A program made the position numbers and the translations under genes. This document shows positions 22,211-35,368 of a DNA stretch of 64,000 nucleotides, in pieces. Source of the DNA: Phialocephala subalpina (Eukaryota > Ascomycota > Leotiomycetes > Helotiales > Mollisiaceae); contig FJOG01000066.1 in the NCBI GenBank assembly GCA_900073065.1, forward strand, positions 42,150 to 106,149, written 5' to 3'. The stretch's first letter is position 1. The number at the start of each line of letters is the position of its first letter. The notes under the pieces were generated by a model. That model ran no database searches and was not told the DNA's origin. It saw only the letters and a list, made by a program, of their open reading frames with translations.

Positions 22211-23575
22211 GCTCACAGATCGGAGCTGAGTGTGACGTGGCTGCGGGCTAGTATCCCATTGAGGCAGGAGCCGCGCACGAGTGAAGTGGGAAGTTTTGGA
22301 ATCAATTCAGAAATTTCATGAGGGAAGAGGAGGGGTTCTTATAGATCTCGTCAAAAGCAGCGGCTCAGCAAGCGAGGCGCCATCCCCGAAGCGGGTGCGC
22401 TAAACTCAAAGAGGCAGCGCACCTGAACCTATATTACAGGAAATAAACATCATCCATAAAACAATGGGGAGTCAAGTTACTTCCCACCGTGCTTCTTTCA
22501 TGAGGATATGTCTACTCTATCGATCAAACAGAATTCTGGAACACCGACCAATGACCGTCCCGGCTCTCTTGATTCTCCTCGAAAAGGGGTTCAGGGGAAC
22601 CCTGTCACATTGCCGATCCATAGCCGAGATTACGAATCACCCCGCAGAGACATCATCGCACAACCTTCCCCATATCAAACCATCCTCACTTCCCTGGCAA
22701 ATCCCATTGGAGGCTGCGGCTCCCAAAATTACAGCTATCCCGGACAATTGAGATGGCCGAAATGAGGGGCTTGCATTCGAAGGATTCGGTGGCGGTATTG
22801 TTTCACCCCGATCCCGGGCAAAGCTGGAATGCTCTCGACGATCGCAGTCAAGGCTTCACGAGTTCCAAATTATTTACCGTTTTGATTTTCTCGAAGTCGA
22901 GTAAAGTTGTTCTAGAAGGAATACGACTTTCTTATCGTCCGCATTTGCGTCTTGATTAATTGTTCTCTTCGACCCCTCCGTAAGAAACTTGAGGCTAGGC
23001 GGCCCCCAAAAATGAATGTTGTTGGTGTAGTCGACAATTGGTTGATGATAGCAAGAGGTGCATACCACCCCGGGTTATGGGCGTATTTCAGTGGACGATC
23101 AACGTCCTCGGTTGGGGGCTGGGGAGATGCCCGTACCAGAGATTGTCAATTAAGTGAGTATTCCCACCTCAAATTGTGAAGAAGCATTCTTATCCATTGC
23201 TTGTACCCCATTGTATCACTTTGAGCTAGTTTTGTCTTTATCGGAAAGAGGCAGTACCCTCAATTCGGACTTCTTGAGGGCTACAGATGTGACGAGTGAA
23301 GCACAGCCTCATCACCACCACACTTTCCCTGCAGAGTGGCTAAGAACGGTCGAGAGGCTTCATGATTTGGCGGAGCATCCAAGGATCTCAGTGGGATCAA
23401 TATGGTGGCTGCATAGAGTCGTGTTGTCGCGAGGTTGTGCTGCTCAAGTGAAGCTTGAATGGTGCTTGTTTATCGCGCACGGTGCCGAAGAGCTCTTTCC
23501 CCCCCCCCATCCTGCGTGATCTCAACGCCCTCCGACACTTTCACATTCTAACATTTTCTCCTGCTGTCAGACAAT
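22211..23575. other. Gene-poor region
   Basis: The longest candidate is a plus-strand frame from ATG 22508 (MSTLSIKQNSGTPTNDRPGS), 85 codons, Ser/Pro-rich, with no family signature. A C-run (23501-23509) lies 3'. Otherwise nothing is supported. Confidence 0.3.
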
Positions 23576-24789
23576 ATGGCAACCACTAGCACTGAGTCTT
23601 TGACCACGACTCCCTACAGCACGACCATCACAGGCGCAGGAACTTCTCTTTTCAATCGTGGTCCAGTGACATCGCTGTTCACTCCTCCAGCCTCGTGCTT
23701 ATCTACATTGACCTGTAGCGACAAAACACTGTATTTTGGTCACAATGGCTTCGAATACTTTGATCCAGCGTGCTATCCATCCCCTTTAGCAAATCTTGCT
23801 TCGCAGGCAAGTTCGTGGAACTTGTACTTCTGTAAGCATTGTCCATTCCCTTGAAGCTTGTTTAGGTGTGCTGAAAGTTCTTAGACAGCCCTGCACAATG
23901 TCCTTCGGGATGGAATTCACAGCTCGTCACCTACACATACTCGACATCTACCACTGTTCTATCCTTCGATAACGACGCCACAGTAGTCCTTTGCTGTCCG
24001 CCGTAAGCTTTCACCCTCAAACATCATTCTTCTTTGAAGTCCTGACGCTGACTCCGACCTTTGTACAGTGGTTATACTTCTTTGTCTGGCTCCAGCCATC
24101 AATGCGCCTCGATCGTTTTTGGAATCTCCGTTTCCACCTTCTACTACAAGAGTCCAGTCAGTATCGGACCTGGCTTCTGGACATCGACGGCTCCAAGCAG
24201 TCCGCTTGTTACATATCTCGGAGGTCCTTCAGGTAGTTTGGCTACCATCTCCGGAGATGGTATGTTAGTCGTGTGGAAGAGTACCGATGCAGCAGCCTTC
24301 ACTGCTGGACCTGCACCGACGGCGTCTGGCACGGCGTCTGGCACGGCGTCTGGAACACCCTCGACGACTGCGTCAACAAATGGTTCTTCTGGCACATGTC
24401 CAGCAGTATGCCATACATCATCTGGGTTATCAACTGGTGCGAAGATTGGACTTGGCATTGGGATACCTGGACTTGTCATACTTCTCGCTCTCGCGGGATT
24501 CATCATATATTCAAGACGATGGAAGAAGCAACCAACACCCACAGACCCTGGCGAAATGAATGTACCAGTATACAGACCGGAACTCTCGGGTCTACCTAAA
24601 GATGCGCCATTCAATCCCCAGGTATATTCCCAAGGTCCAATACATCATTCTACCTCACCCTTACACAGTCAACCTTACCAGCTACCAGGTTCTGGATTGC
24701 CACCGGATGGACAGCGATATTCGGACGTTCCCACGCATCAGTCATATAGTCCTAGACGCCAGGAGAACCATGAGCTACCTCAGCAATGA
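23576..24789 (+). CDS. Single-pass surface protein with Cys-rich ectodomain
   Basis: Three exons: 23576-23831, 23885-24002 and 24069-24789. The introns of 53 and 66 bp have GTAAGC donors and TTAG/ACAG acceptors with phases 1 and 2. The product is 364 aa. The N-terminal 160 residues carry regularly spaced Cys in the pattern LFTPPASC, SCLSTLTCSD, PACYPS, AQCPSGW, VVLCCPPGY, typical of a large group of fungal plasma-membrane proteins with FTPP..C and CPSG/CCPSG motifs. A Ser/Thr-rich stalk follows with three direct TASG repeats. Then comes a transmembrane helix (KIGLGIGIPGLVILLALAGF) flanked by basic residues (SRRWKK), and a 110-residue Pro/Tyr-rich cytosolic tail. No N-terminal signal peptide is visible, as usual in this group. 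Mid2/Wsc-like sensing at the cell wall is a reasonable guess, not shown. Confidence 0.85.
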
Positions 24790-25546
24790 TTCGAGATTTC
24801 TCTTTTTTTGGGTCGTGAAGTTGAGCCGTGTAACGGAGTTTCGAGGATGGACGTATTCTGAATTTGTTAATAAGACAGACGTCTAATTTGAGTCTCTAAG
24901 GAAGTTGGAAGGGAATACAAAGATAGCCATGTAATGTATGTCGAATAACAAGAGACTAGAGCTGTGGATACCCATGTCTCAATACCAAGTTAACCATGCT
25001 GAGCCAAAATATGCAATATTTGACTGGAGAAGGGTACTTTCGAATGAGATCAATTCCTCAACGGAAAACAAAGTAGGTTCATCTTGGAGCTAAATCTAAA
25101 GATGTATGTTTCTCGGTCTCACAGTAAACACCTAAAAGCATGCAATGTTCTAACCGAATCTTTTCAATAGACATCATGCCCTTGATTAAGCCAATGCTTT
25201 TCCAAGAACCTGGGTTTGAGAATACCAATCTTGGGGAATTAACACCAGGTATAAATTATTCAGATTGAGAAGGACCTTTCAAGAGGAGAACATGTTCTGA
25301 AACGAATACGGGACTTCTAATCCAGGGAGGAATCGAAGCCAGATGGAGGTTGATCACGTGTAGTGGATCTAATCTAATCTTATCAACCCCACAATCGCAT
25401 CAAAAAAAGTTCGACCTCATCACCAACAATCCCAAACTTCCACCACACCTCCCACACACAACGTCTACCGCCACAACCTACATCCAAGCTCCCACACAAC
25501 CTTCCCACTGTTACCGCGGAATCTGCGAACAAATCACCCAGCAAAA
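24790..25546. other. Intergenic between surface-protein gene and TRM112
   Basis: The 3' flank of one gene and the promoter of the next. The 150 bp before TRM112 are C- and A-rich with little G, as is common for fungal leaders. No other gene is seen. Confidence 0.5.
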
Positions 25547-26067
25547 ATGAAAGTCCTAACCCTCAATTTCCTCACCTGCGCCGTCAAAGCCTGCAAATCG
25601 ACCTCGACTTCCTTTCCCCTCCACCCAAAGGACTGCGAACTCGTATCCGATACCATCGAACCCAACGCCCTCCTAATCCTAAATATTCTTCCCCGAATAG
25701 ATTGGAATGCGCTTATCACTACCGCCTCCGAAGTTTGTGCCCCTCTCCCTCTCCCCCTTTCCCTCCCCTTCCCCTCCCCTCCTCCCCCTGTCCGTTCCAC
25801 GTCGCAGACTCCAAAGCAAGACGAGAAGCAAGAAAAGAAAGGGAAGAGGCTGACAGTATGATATTATAGCTAGGATTCCCAACCCTCCCCGCACTCCCCC
25901 CAACCCGCGACGAACTCGAGTCCAACGAAAAGATGATGTCGGAACTGCACACCTTGTTACTCGAGACGCAGATCAGCGAGGGGAGTTTGGTGTGTGGGAA
26001 TTGTGGACATGAGTATAAGATCAAAGAGGGGATTGCGAATTTCCTGTTGCCGAATCATTTGGTTTGA
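25547..26067 (+). CDS. TRM112: TRM112, activating subunit of methyltransferases
   Basis: A small zinc-binding scaffold that activates several S-adenosyl-methionine methyltransferases: Trm9 and Trm11 (tRNA), Mtq2 (release factor eRF1) and Bud23 (18S rRNA). Exon 1 (25547-25732) starts MKVLTLNFLTCAVKACKSTS, the characteristic Trm112 N-terminus (M-K-x-L-T-x-N-x-L-x-C). Exon 2 (25870-26067) has LGFPTLPALPPTRDELE and the C-terminal zinc-site block LVCGNCGHEYKIKEGIANFL followed by LLPNHLV. The 137-bp intron (donor GTTTGT, acceptor TATAG) is pyrimidine-rich and phase 0. The length of 127 aa is normal. The N-terminal Cys pair (C11, C16) and the CGNCG pair provide the zinc ligands expected. It converges with SET1. 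Confidence 0.95.
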
Positions 26068-26974
26068 GCTGGTTTGAGGAGTGGCTTTAAATCTTGCAAC
26101 TGATGGGGAGAAGACAAATCGTGGGAAGGGCTTCCGGACTCCGAGGAAGGAAGGGATTGAGGTTAGTAATTTCATTGGGACTGGTAATGGCGGCATATTG
26201 TGGGACAAGCATTGGGATGGGTGGCGTTGCAGCAGATGTGGGAGTTTTGATACCCTTTGAAGATCATGGTGGGGTGGCGACCTTAGGAGAGGGAGTGTCT
26301 AAATGCTGGTGGCCATTTGCTGGAAGATATTGCATAGCCTGCGAAAGGAGCAACGGAGAAGCTCGGTGCTCGAGTACCAGTTAAGTGGAAAGACACCTTC
26401 CAAAGCTGCAATCACATTTCACGTCACAACATGCAAAAACAAAAATCTGGTTCTCGTTCCGTGTTTCATTCCGCTGGCCAGCGTTCGCAGCGCACTGCTC
26501 TCTGGTGTCGTATCTCACCATTTCCTACACCTCCACGACCAGACCAGACCAGACCAAAACCAGCTCGGCTCAACGCCACCGCTCTCATTTCCCTGTTCTA
26601 TTGGTACAAGATGCCAGGTTCCCACCACTTTCCTCTCCAATCATATCATACCCGTCCCTCTCCACCCAGCATCTAATATTCCACCACCGATGAAGTGGCC
26701 CATTACCCATCTTCCTCCGTTGCCAAACAAATGCAAAAGGCTAACTGCAATTATAAAAGAACGCCACGCCCGCAAAAGAGACTCGGTTGAAAGAGTACAT
26801 TTTTGTTGATCCCGCCGAAGTATCCGGACCCCAACCCAGTGCCTTCTGTATGCATTGCAAAACAACTCAACTCCTTGCTGTGAATGTGAAAATGGAATGA
26901 AGACTCTTGGTCGATGAGAGAGAGCCGCCCACTTGAAATGCAGAAATGCAATGATGAACACAATGAAATGTAGA
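26068..26974. other. Convergent 3' intergenic between TRM112 and SET1
   Basis: Contains both 3' ends. A CAGAC/CCAGA microrepeat (about 26545-26565) is present. Short frames only, no gene supported. Confidence 0.45.
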
Positions 26975-29900
26975 TTAGTTGAGGAATCCTTTACACGCTG
27001 CTGTACCGCAGAGACAGGGAATACGATCTGTGCTTCCAATCTCACGCTCGAATTTGTAGTCGTAGGTGAGTTCCTCGTCTGGAGATGTGTTAGTGAAGAC
27101 CAGATCGATGGGAAACAAGATACTTACTCTGTGCGATGTCACGCAGCGCGTAGATGACAATCCGCTTACTCTTCTCCACCGTGATGATCTTGGCCGTGCA
27201 GTTGGGCAAGCAACTGTGGTTGATGAATCTGGCGATGCCACCCTTCTTCGTAGCGTCAACGACGGTGCTCTCGTCAATTCTGAAAAGATAACTGCTTCCG
27301 ATGCCGCTTCGCAGATACGAATGCTCTCTGAAATCAGCCACCTGCTGTCTGACCTTTTCGCCGACGTACTCGATGATCATGTCGTTCATAGCAATGTTCT
27401 CCATGGCATAGAGACCCCAGTTGTGAATTGCTGATCGTGCAAATTTGACGGGTTTCTTTCGCTTTTGCAGTTGATTGAATCGAAGGGCATCAGTGTCGTT
27501 ACCCAGGTTCAAATTCTTCCTCTGATCATTGACATCAGCCATGAAGCGACGGTTGTTGACACGACTGGCACGGGAATTTCCTTTGGCAGCCTGCTTCTCG
27601 GCAGCGACCCTCGCGGCTTCTTGGGCTTGCACAATGGCGCTCTTGCCAGACTTGCTAGCCTCGGCCTGCATCTCCTCGCGCTGCTTCTGGACCTTGATTC
27701 GATGAGGAAGGTACTTGGACTTCTCAGAATTGAGAATCTTCTTGGTGCCTTCGGTACGAGCACAGCCAGTCTCGTTTGGCACGTAGTAGCCATGAACCTC
27801 TGTTGGTTCGGTGACAAGACCACGATAGCCGCTGCGATTGAGTCCTTTGATGTCTTCCTGCTTCCAAGCCCAGGCTGTCGAGTAACCTTCACCGGCCGAG
27901 GTAGGATCGTTAAAAGTGTCAATGGCAAGAGGAGCGTCTTCCTCGTCCTTCAACAAGTTCTGCAGTCCGTCAAGATCAAGAAGATTGGCGAAGTCGTCAT
28001 CAACCGTTGGTCGAGGTGATTCTCCAGACATGCCCCATTCAACAGTAGTCTCAACAGGTGCAGTCTCGATGATGACATCTTCTTCATCGTCCTCGATTGC
28101 TTCGCTCGCCTGTCGAAGAGCCTCCTCCATGTAAATGCCTTCTTGCTGGCGCTTGAGAGCTTCACGCTCCTCGAAGATCTGTCGTTTGGATTTTTTCTTT
28201 TGCTTGGTGGCAACCTTCTTCTTGCCAGCTGCGAAAGCAGCCTCGGCTCCACCTTCAGTCTTGACGATGGCGTCGATGTCCATGGGATTGTCATCATCGA
28301 CAGTACTGGCCGACAAAGGAAACTGCTCCTCGATCTTGTCTTGAGCAACACCAAAGAGCTCTTCGTCCGTCTTCTTCTTCTGGCGTTTGATAGCAGCTTC
28401 CACTTGAAGGTCGAGCTTTCGCTTCATTGGTCTTTGCTTTATCGGCTCCCCGACCACAAAGTTAGCCTCACTCATAGAATCTTCATCCCTAGTGTCCACA
28501 GAAGCGACATCATCCTTTGCAAGGTCTCTTCTGAGAACATCTGGCTCATCGCCGGACTCCTCAGAAGTCATCCTACTTCTTGGTCTGGAATCTGGCTCCT
28601 CGGTATCTCGGGCACGCGAGTGGGATTCCGTGTCATCATCAGAATCTTCATCCTCGCTGTGGATGAATCGATGTGCCAGTGGTCGGTAGACAGTCCGACT
28701 CGAACTTCCTGGACGAACTCTACCGAAAGGATCCTTGAACCCAACATTCTCTTTCTTGCTACCCTTCTCTTTCTTTCGAATCCGAGGGAGTGCAGCAACG
28801 TTGAGCCGACCTGCACCCATCGGAGGACGCTCTCCATCAGCGCGAGAATTTGGTGTACCGACGGCAGGAGAGTCTTCTCGGTCATCATCCTCGTGAATTA
28901 TCGTAATCTTGGCATCCTTGGGGTCAGGAATATTGAGCTTTCGTCGCTTGGCAGCATGATTCGAAGGATCCATGAATTTGTGCAGAATAGGTGCGGCAAT
29001 CTTGGTGCGGATGTTTCGTACGAGTTGGTCCTTTAGCTCTTTCCGGATGACCTCGATAGCTTCTCTAGCCGGGTCGAAGTTCTTCGCACGTTCTTTCTTC
29101 TCGTCTTCTAGATCTGCCTCTTCCTCCCTGCGACGCTCCTCTGCATCCTTCTTGTCCCTATCCTCGATTTGATGACGAGGAGGACTGCGGCTTCTGTTAT
29201 GAGTAGCATCTGAGGGTCGGTGCGTGTTGGATCGGCCATTAGTTCCCCAAAGGTACATCTTGATCATCATGGTGTAATTGAACATCAAGGTCCCATGTAG
29301 GCCGTGGTAGCATCTCTCGCAATTGTACCTCCCAGTAGAGTTGTTCGGGAAGACGATGTAGTAGCCATATTTGTCCATCTTCACATCATCGGCCTCGAAA
29401 TGTCTTGTGCGCTTCAGCATGTGTGGAGGGGTCGTTGGCATAACCGGGACAGATTCGCCGGACACGAAGAGGTAAGGTGTGTGCGGCAGCTGCAGAGATA
29501 CGGGCTCAGCACTTTCGACGTATCGCTGGCGCACAGGCTGTACAGGCTGTATAGGCTTGGCTGAGATGACAGCAGGATTCAGAGGTGGTCGAAATATTGG
29601 TCGTGATGACGCAGGACCTTTGGGCGCTGTTGGAGGAGGTCCAGAGGTCTTCTCTGCCGGCTTTGGAGCAGTGGCAGCAGGCTTTGAGATCTGCGGAGCT
29701 GGTGTGACTTGGGACGTCTTCAACACATTCTCCATCATACGCCTGCTCTTGTTGCCCTCGGGGTCGAATTCGACCTTGACATTATAAGTGCCTAATCGCA
29801 TGCCTGCACCTTTTCGAACTGCCGTCTTCGCAGCCTCAATGGCAGTAACAATTCGGCCGGCATGGTTTCTCTTCGAGTCCCGATACCGAAATGTAGCAAA

Positions 29901-30942
29901 GCCAAGGCAGCTCCCGGTCTCTGGATGCAATTTATTGCTACTCTCAGCGACCTCGCCATAGCTTGAGAAGATGGCAGCGACATTTGCGAAGTTGTGCAGA
30001 GGATCAAATCCAGTCACGACAACTTGTGTAGGAGGGCCGGGACCAAGAGAAGTCTTGGGATCGTAGGGATAAGGTTTAATGAGATATGGGGCTTGTCGCA
30101 ATCGAGATTGGGGATGATGAAAGTCGACATTGATATAATCCAGCTTTCCGCCTGGCTTGGACAATCGTGGATCCGGCGGGGGAGCGTCATCTTCCTGCAA
30201 AGCCATCGAATTAGCCAAACATTCACACAAGCAAGATGACGCTCCCCACGGATTGTGTTATACGTACCCAACCAAACTTCTTGTATATGGCCTTCGCCCT
30301 TTTCGCAGCATGCTTATCGTGCTTATCGAGAAGAGGATCGTATGTACATCTTTCTCCCTTAAGACCTTTATTAGGATCGCGAGCATAGACTCGTGTGTCG
30401 GTAGGTTTGGGTGCCTCAGCAGGAGGTTGGGTGGGGAGGGCGGAATTTGTGCCAACCGCAATAGCGTTGTTAAGCTGATTGGAGTTGATTGTATGAAACC
30501 CAGACTTGTGCTGAGGGCTCGCAGTAGAGAGTGGAGAAGATTCGATGTTCGTCAAGGGTGTTAAGCTGCTAACATTCCGAGGGCCGCCCAAGGTCGACAT
30601 GTTGGATTGTTGTGCAGGAGCGCTGAAGCCAGATGACACCGTGCTTGTGTGTGAGCTCGCTGAGCCAACTCCATTCAGGAGATCGCCTTGCTGTGACTCG
30701 TTGTCTTCTGCTGGGGCAGCAAAGCCATTTATGGGGGGTTTGATCTCTCCGCCAGGACGAGATAGAGCGGGAACGTCGGCGCGCGAGAAGGGTATTGAGA
30801 CTTTCGTGTCAGCAACCGGTCGTATGCTTGGTGAGTCTACTCCTTGAGACTTGTACTTCTCCCTCTCCTTCGCCTTGTCCTTGGCAGCTCGAGGAGCAGA
30901 TGGGAAGAATTGCGCAAAGCTTGCCCCCGACGCACGAGACAT
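26975..30942 (-). CDS. SET1: SET1, COMPASS histone H3 lysine-4 methyltransferase
   Basis: Catalytic subunit of COMPASS, which mono-, di- and trimethylates H3K4 at active chromatin in the nucleus. Exons: 30268-30942, 27128-30194, 26975-27078. Introns: 30195-30267 (GTACGT..GCAG, phase 0) and 27079-27127 (GTAAGT..CCAG, phase 1, splitting the N of [11 protein letters not shown]). The product is about 1281 aa, the usual size for ascomycetes. Residues about 280-360 form the RRM ([20 protein letters not shown], then [13 protein letters not shown]). The middle is charged and disordered. The N-SET region precedes the C-terminal SET domain, which shows [36 protein letters not shown] and the cofactor motif [11 protein letters not shown]. 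It ends with the post-SET zinc motif [13 protein letters not shown]. All catalytic hallmarks are present, so it should be functional. The small first exon model uses ATG 30942; no better upstream start is visible. Confidence 0.97.
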
Positions 30943-33469
30943 CGTGAGACAGTGTATCTACCGCACCCGCCGTCTGCCAACCAACATCTCTGTCCTTGTA
31001 TGTATTATGCGACAGCATGCATAGAAGCAGCGAGGTTGATCAGGTACGCGCAAAGGCGAGGATGTAGATGTAGATGTTGATCCACGCGACCTCCTCCTCG
31101 AGGGACAGATATGATGCGCTTGGACGTGAAAGAAGGTCAAAAGAAGGGCGAGACTCGTCGCAAAGAACGAGCGTGCGAAGGCGATGATGGTGAGGTTGCG
31201 GTGCGAGAGTGTAGAGATTCGCAGAGGTTGTTGTTGTCGAGATGGTTGGGGGTTGATGTCGTGAATAACATTCCAAGGTTGAAGTTCGATGTTCTCAAAG
31301 GCTAAAAGAATCCAGCTGCCGCGATTTGGTTAGCGAGATTTGATTGGCTGGTCTAATTCAAGGACCTGACTGTATACACTGCATAATATTGTGCGCAGCT
31401 GAAGGGGAAAGCGTAGAAAAGGCTTCCTATTGTGAGGACAGAATATTTCAAGTGAATATGCTCGATTTTTGAGTATTTCCAGCATTCCCTATTATTGTTC
31501 TCAGGACAATGGCAAGGTTCTGGATTGGTTGTTGCGTCACCTTCAAGCGAAATCTGGAACGCGGAAGTATCACGAAATTTTCACGCTGTTGATATTCTGA
31601 TATTTCACGCGTTAGACCTATTTGAATGGTTCCCAATGTTTTTGAATATATTGGAGAGGACTGGGGGCAAGTTTTGAGGCATTTCCAACTTGCCTCAGCT
31701 GATCACTATTGCATGAGGCTGAGCGATGTCGTCAGGACCTTCAGCCCCTGAACCCCTTTGGGAGATGTTTGCAGAAGGCGATTGACACTGCAAATGAGTC
31801 CTCATCATTCGTTCCTGAATACCTCTTATTGCTCAAAGCTTTCTTCAACGACTATCGATGTTGAAGACGAACTTACGGAAGGTGGCTGATGGCATGTCAC
31901 ATGACTGCCATCAACATCTCCTTCGTCTCCTCCATCAAGCGACTAGCTGCCAATGGAAGATCACGTTAAAGTCGAGTGTCATCAAGGCTCCTGAGATGGA
32001 GATATACACGGCACTCAGATTATCCCTTTTGAGACTGAAAGTGAGCCTCACCGGCGTGGGATGTCTATATAGACACTCTCCAGTCGTGCAAATATCACAT
32101 TGCAGATACATTGGAATGGGTCTTTGAGTAAGGTGTCGCATATCTCAAGAAGCAACTGCTCTACTTGATTCGTCGACTGTGCTGTTCTACATTTCAAGTC
32201 CCTGTAAATGTCCTCGACTTTCTGGTACGTTGGTGTGTCGTCTTTCTGACACACAGCGAGATGAGACGCTGGGGGCAGATTGAACTTGAGCTTTCCACAC
32301 TCTAGAATGCGTGGTGATGAAAGAGTCTTGTCCGAGCAGTCCATGTACGAAGTTTTGACATGTCTATCACGTTCTCAAGTGCGGCATGGTCTCGAATATC
32401 TGCGAAATTGTTGAGACATTGCTGTGAACATCACTCGGACGCATTCAAAGATGCCTCCCATCTTCATCATCACTTGTATCGTATGTATTCGGAAGATCTG
32501 ACTTGCATCAATACTACTCTAGCTTCTGTACCTTCTATTCATGCTAGAATAGCGTATCTTCCTGAGTATCTTTTGAGGCCTCGGGAGGCATTCGCAATCT
32601 AAAAGGCGAAGTTGGAGATGTCAGCCAGGACAATTCCTTGATTCATCTGTACCACCTTAATCAAGTCGTCAAAAGACATCTTGAATGAAGACCAGAATTA
32701 GTTTCGGAGTCTACATTGAAGTATAGGGACGTTTGCACCTCGCACCTCGCACCTCGCACCTTAAATGAGATGATCACTGATGACGAATACCAGCTAAGTG
32801 TCACTGAGGCTACATGGTATGACTTTTGCACTCAGTTTGTGCGACCACAACACGGCCCTCGAGCATGGGTTTGGGCTGTAAGGACGTTTATTCTTGGTAC
32901 TGGGTACTGCAACCTGAGAGTGGTTGCATAGTCCGCCTGCACAACTGAGCGTTACCTGCACGCGCATGCACCATCTCTCAACGGGTGCTTGCTCTATCTC
33001 CGAGTGGCTGGCCTTCTCAAACTTGGAAATAAATGAGCTCTGGGTTTTGGATACATTATCAGGAAGAAGCTGTGGCTACGAATCTTTTAGCCTCCTTTGT
33101 CGACCGCAAGCCTGACACATCTTATGATCTCCAAGTAACAGGCTCGAGTACAAAGGTCACAATCATGACGAATACATGCTTTTCATGAAGACGAATGGAC
33201 ACACTCAGTACTCACGGTTATTTTCAAACGGCATTGTTCTCTCGTATCGAGCAGGGCCAAGGCCGGGTACCTGCATAGGGACCTGCAGATATTGATATCA
33301 TCGGGTGGCACCAATGTCGATCGAGTTTTGAGAATTTCTCCATCTCCTTCAGCTCCCAAAGTCTCCAGTGTTCATCATCACTCTTTCTTTCTTCCTCACC
33401 TTTGCAGCTCGCCAGTCACTCATTTATACCTTCGTCGAATCGACACTCTCTTCATCTAACACCTCAACA
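30943..33469. other. Long intergenic region with a possible decayed frame
   Basis: About 2.5 kb. The first 350 bp upstream of SET1 should hold its promoter. Around 32,344-32,050 on the minus strand a frame reads KLKFNLPPASHLAVCQKDDT and NQVEQLLLEICDTLLKDPFQ, which looks like protein but is short, ends at a stop and matches no family I know. It may be an old gene fragment. The rest shows nothing. Confidence 0.35.
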
Positions 33470-34648
33470 ATGGAGTTCAAACACTGTCTTTCCCACCTTC
33501 TAGTCATTTTCTCATCCCTGTCCCCCGTCGCTGCCATCCGCCCCCTCGAATACGTCGAGCACTCCAAGAGAGCTAGTACGTCTATCCAATCCATCGCCTC
33601 CCCTCCTCATCCACCCCTTCCTTTCTATTCATCGCTAACCCTAGTTATAGCATGCAACGCAAACAACTGCCTTCGCGCCCTTCTCTCCCCCCAACACAGC
33701 TCCGACGCAATCGCCTTCTGTGAAACCTACATCCCGGCCAACACGCTCATTATCCCCACAACACAAGTTGTGACCGAGACTTTCTATGAGAGTCCTTCGC
33801 AACCTACTACTGTTGTTTTTGCCACCAGCACCTCGTATGTACCAGATATCCTCTAAAAGACACAAGCTGAAATGGGATGCATCAGGACGGCATACTCAAC
33901 AATAACATTCACACACTCCCACACCCTCCCTTCCCCACCTCCAGGTTTCACCACCGCCACCACTTCCACCAGCAGCACAATCTCATATCCTACCAACACC
34001 TCTTCCTCTCCCTCGAACACCAGCTCCTCCTCTTTCCCTTCAGCTCCATACACCAACATCACAATCCCCACCCGCCCTCCTGCAGTCTGCACATCAATCT
34101 CCGCCCACCCCACCAGCTTCCCAACTTATTCCTACCCCGCATCCGTCTTTGGTTTTCCAACTTCATACCCTACCGCTGGCACCGTTTCAGGATTCCCGAC
34201 TTCAGCAGGGAATTATTCGGTGGGAATTACGTTAGCGAAGAGGGGAGTGTATCCTACGTATCCCACCTTTTTGTCAGCTTGTAGTTATTCGAGCGTGAAG
34301 ATTAGCTCTGCTTGCTCATGTGTGGTGGCTCCGGTGACTTATGTTACGAGTACTGCTACTGTTTATACCGTCACGGTTCGTTTGCCTGCCTAATTTCGCC
34401 TATTCTCTTGTTTCTTGCTTTTTCTTTTTTATTCGCCGAGAGATGGCTCGCGCGGGAAGGGAGAAGGGGAGAAGAAAAGATGGAGCAAGGAAGCAAGGAA
34501 GAAAGGAAGAAAGGGAGAAGAAGATGAGAGGAGAAAGGCTAACGAGAAACAGGATGCAAAAGTGACGTTACCGACTGTTACGGAGACGATACATACAATC
34601 GTTGTACAGTATAATGGGACGACTACTGTTACATTGTATGAGCCTTGA
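33470..34648 (+). CDS. Secreted or wall-associated Ser/Thr-rich protein
   Basis: Four exons: 33470-33575, 33651-33834, 33886-34375 and 34553-34648; 291 aa. Introns 1-3 (75, 51 and 177 bp) have donors GTACGT, GTATGT and GTTCGT. Intron 3 has a GCTAACG branch sequence ten bases before ACAG, and phases 1, 2, 0 agree. The N-terminus (MEFKHCLSHLLVIFSSLSPV, then AA) is a signal peptide. A short Cys-containing domain follows (CNANNCLRALLSPQHSSDAI, FCETYIPA), a form common in secreted fungal proteins, with a Thr/Ser-rich, N-glycosylation-rich stretch (NTSSSPSNTSSSSF). The last exon adds VTLPTVTETIHTIVVQYNGT and TTTVTLYEP, matching the repeated TVT style before it. No GPI-anchor tail is visible. A model stopping at 34393 without the last intron is possible but less convincing. 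Confidence 0.75.
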
Positions 34649-35368
34649 TTTGTATGAACTTGGAAGTCTGAGGGATGAGGAGGATTAGAAGGTGAGCATC
34701 GAACAAAGCCAACGTTGAGAGATGGGAAGGGAAGTGACTGGAGAGGGTGAGGGGAGGGACGGGTGAGGTACTTTCTTGGGCTGTATTATTCATGTTTTGG
34801 ATGTTGGGGAGGTGTTGAAGTATGAAATGTGGCAGAGTAGAGTTTGCTGTGTTGAATGAGAACGTCGAGATTGATTTTGACTTGAACTGTCACAAGTTGA
34901 ACTCGCTACTCTTACCTGCCGAGCGTGCACTTAAACGCAGGCACCCTCTTCTTCTCTGAAATCTAAACATCGTTGAGACAAAAACACAGGCAGCAAGAAA
35001 TTGGATTACGTTACAAGACCTTCTCAAAAACCAGATACACCGCGGATGTCCAAGCCGGCCATGAACGCAGACATATTTCAATGATGAGGGAAGTAGACGG
35101 ACACTAGGATAAGGTGAGGAGTACGACTCGCGACTTGATGAGTGATCTTCGCCTGCTGCATTCATGAAAAGACTCGTCTATTCCATTCAAATTATAAATA
35201 CAATAATAGTCTCCCTAAGATGTATTGCATCCATACTTCCACCTATCCTGGTGTGCCGTGGTCCAACCATAACCTAGCATTAGTTCAGACTAGCGCCCAT
35301 GAACGCCGAAGCACTAATCCAACAACCCCAGAACCATGCCACACAATATCGCTACCTCATCCATACAC
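34649..35368. other. Convergent 3' intergenic region
   Basis: 3' flanks of the secreted-protein and securin-like genes. No supported frames. Confidence 0.45.

Noticed and set aside
28143..29036. Plus-strand 297-codon frame
   Set aside because: Antisense shadow of the SET1 coding exon; Ser/Leu-rich text reflects Glu/Lys codons of SET1.
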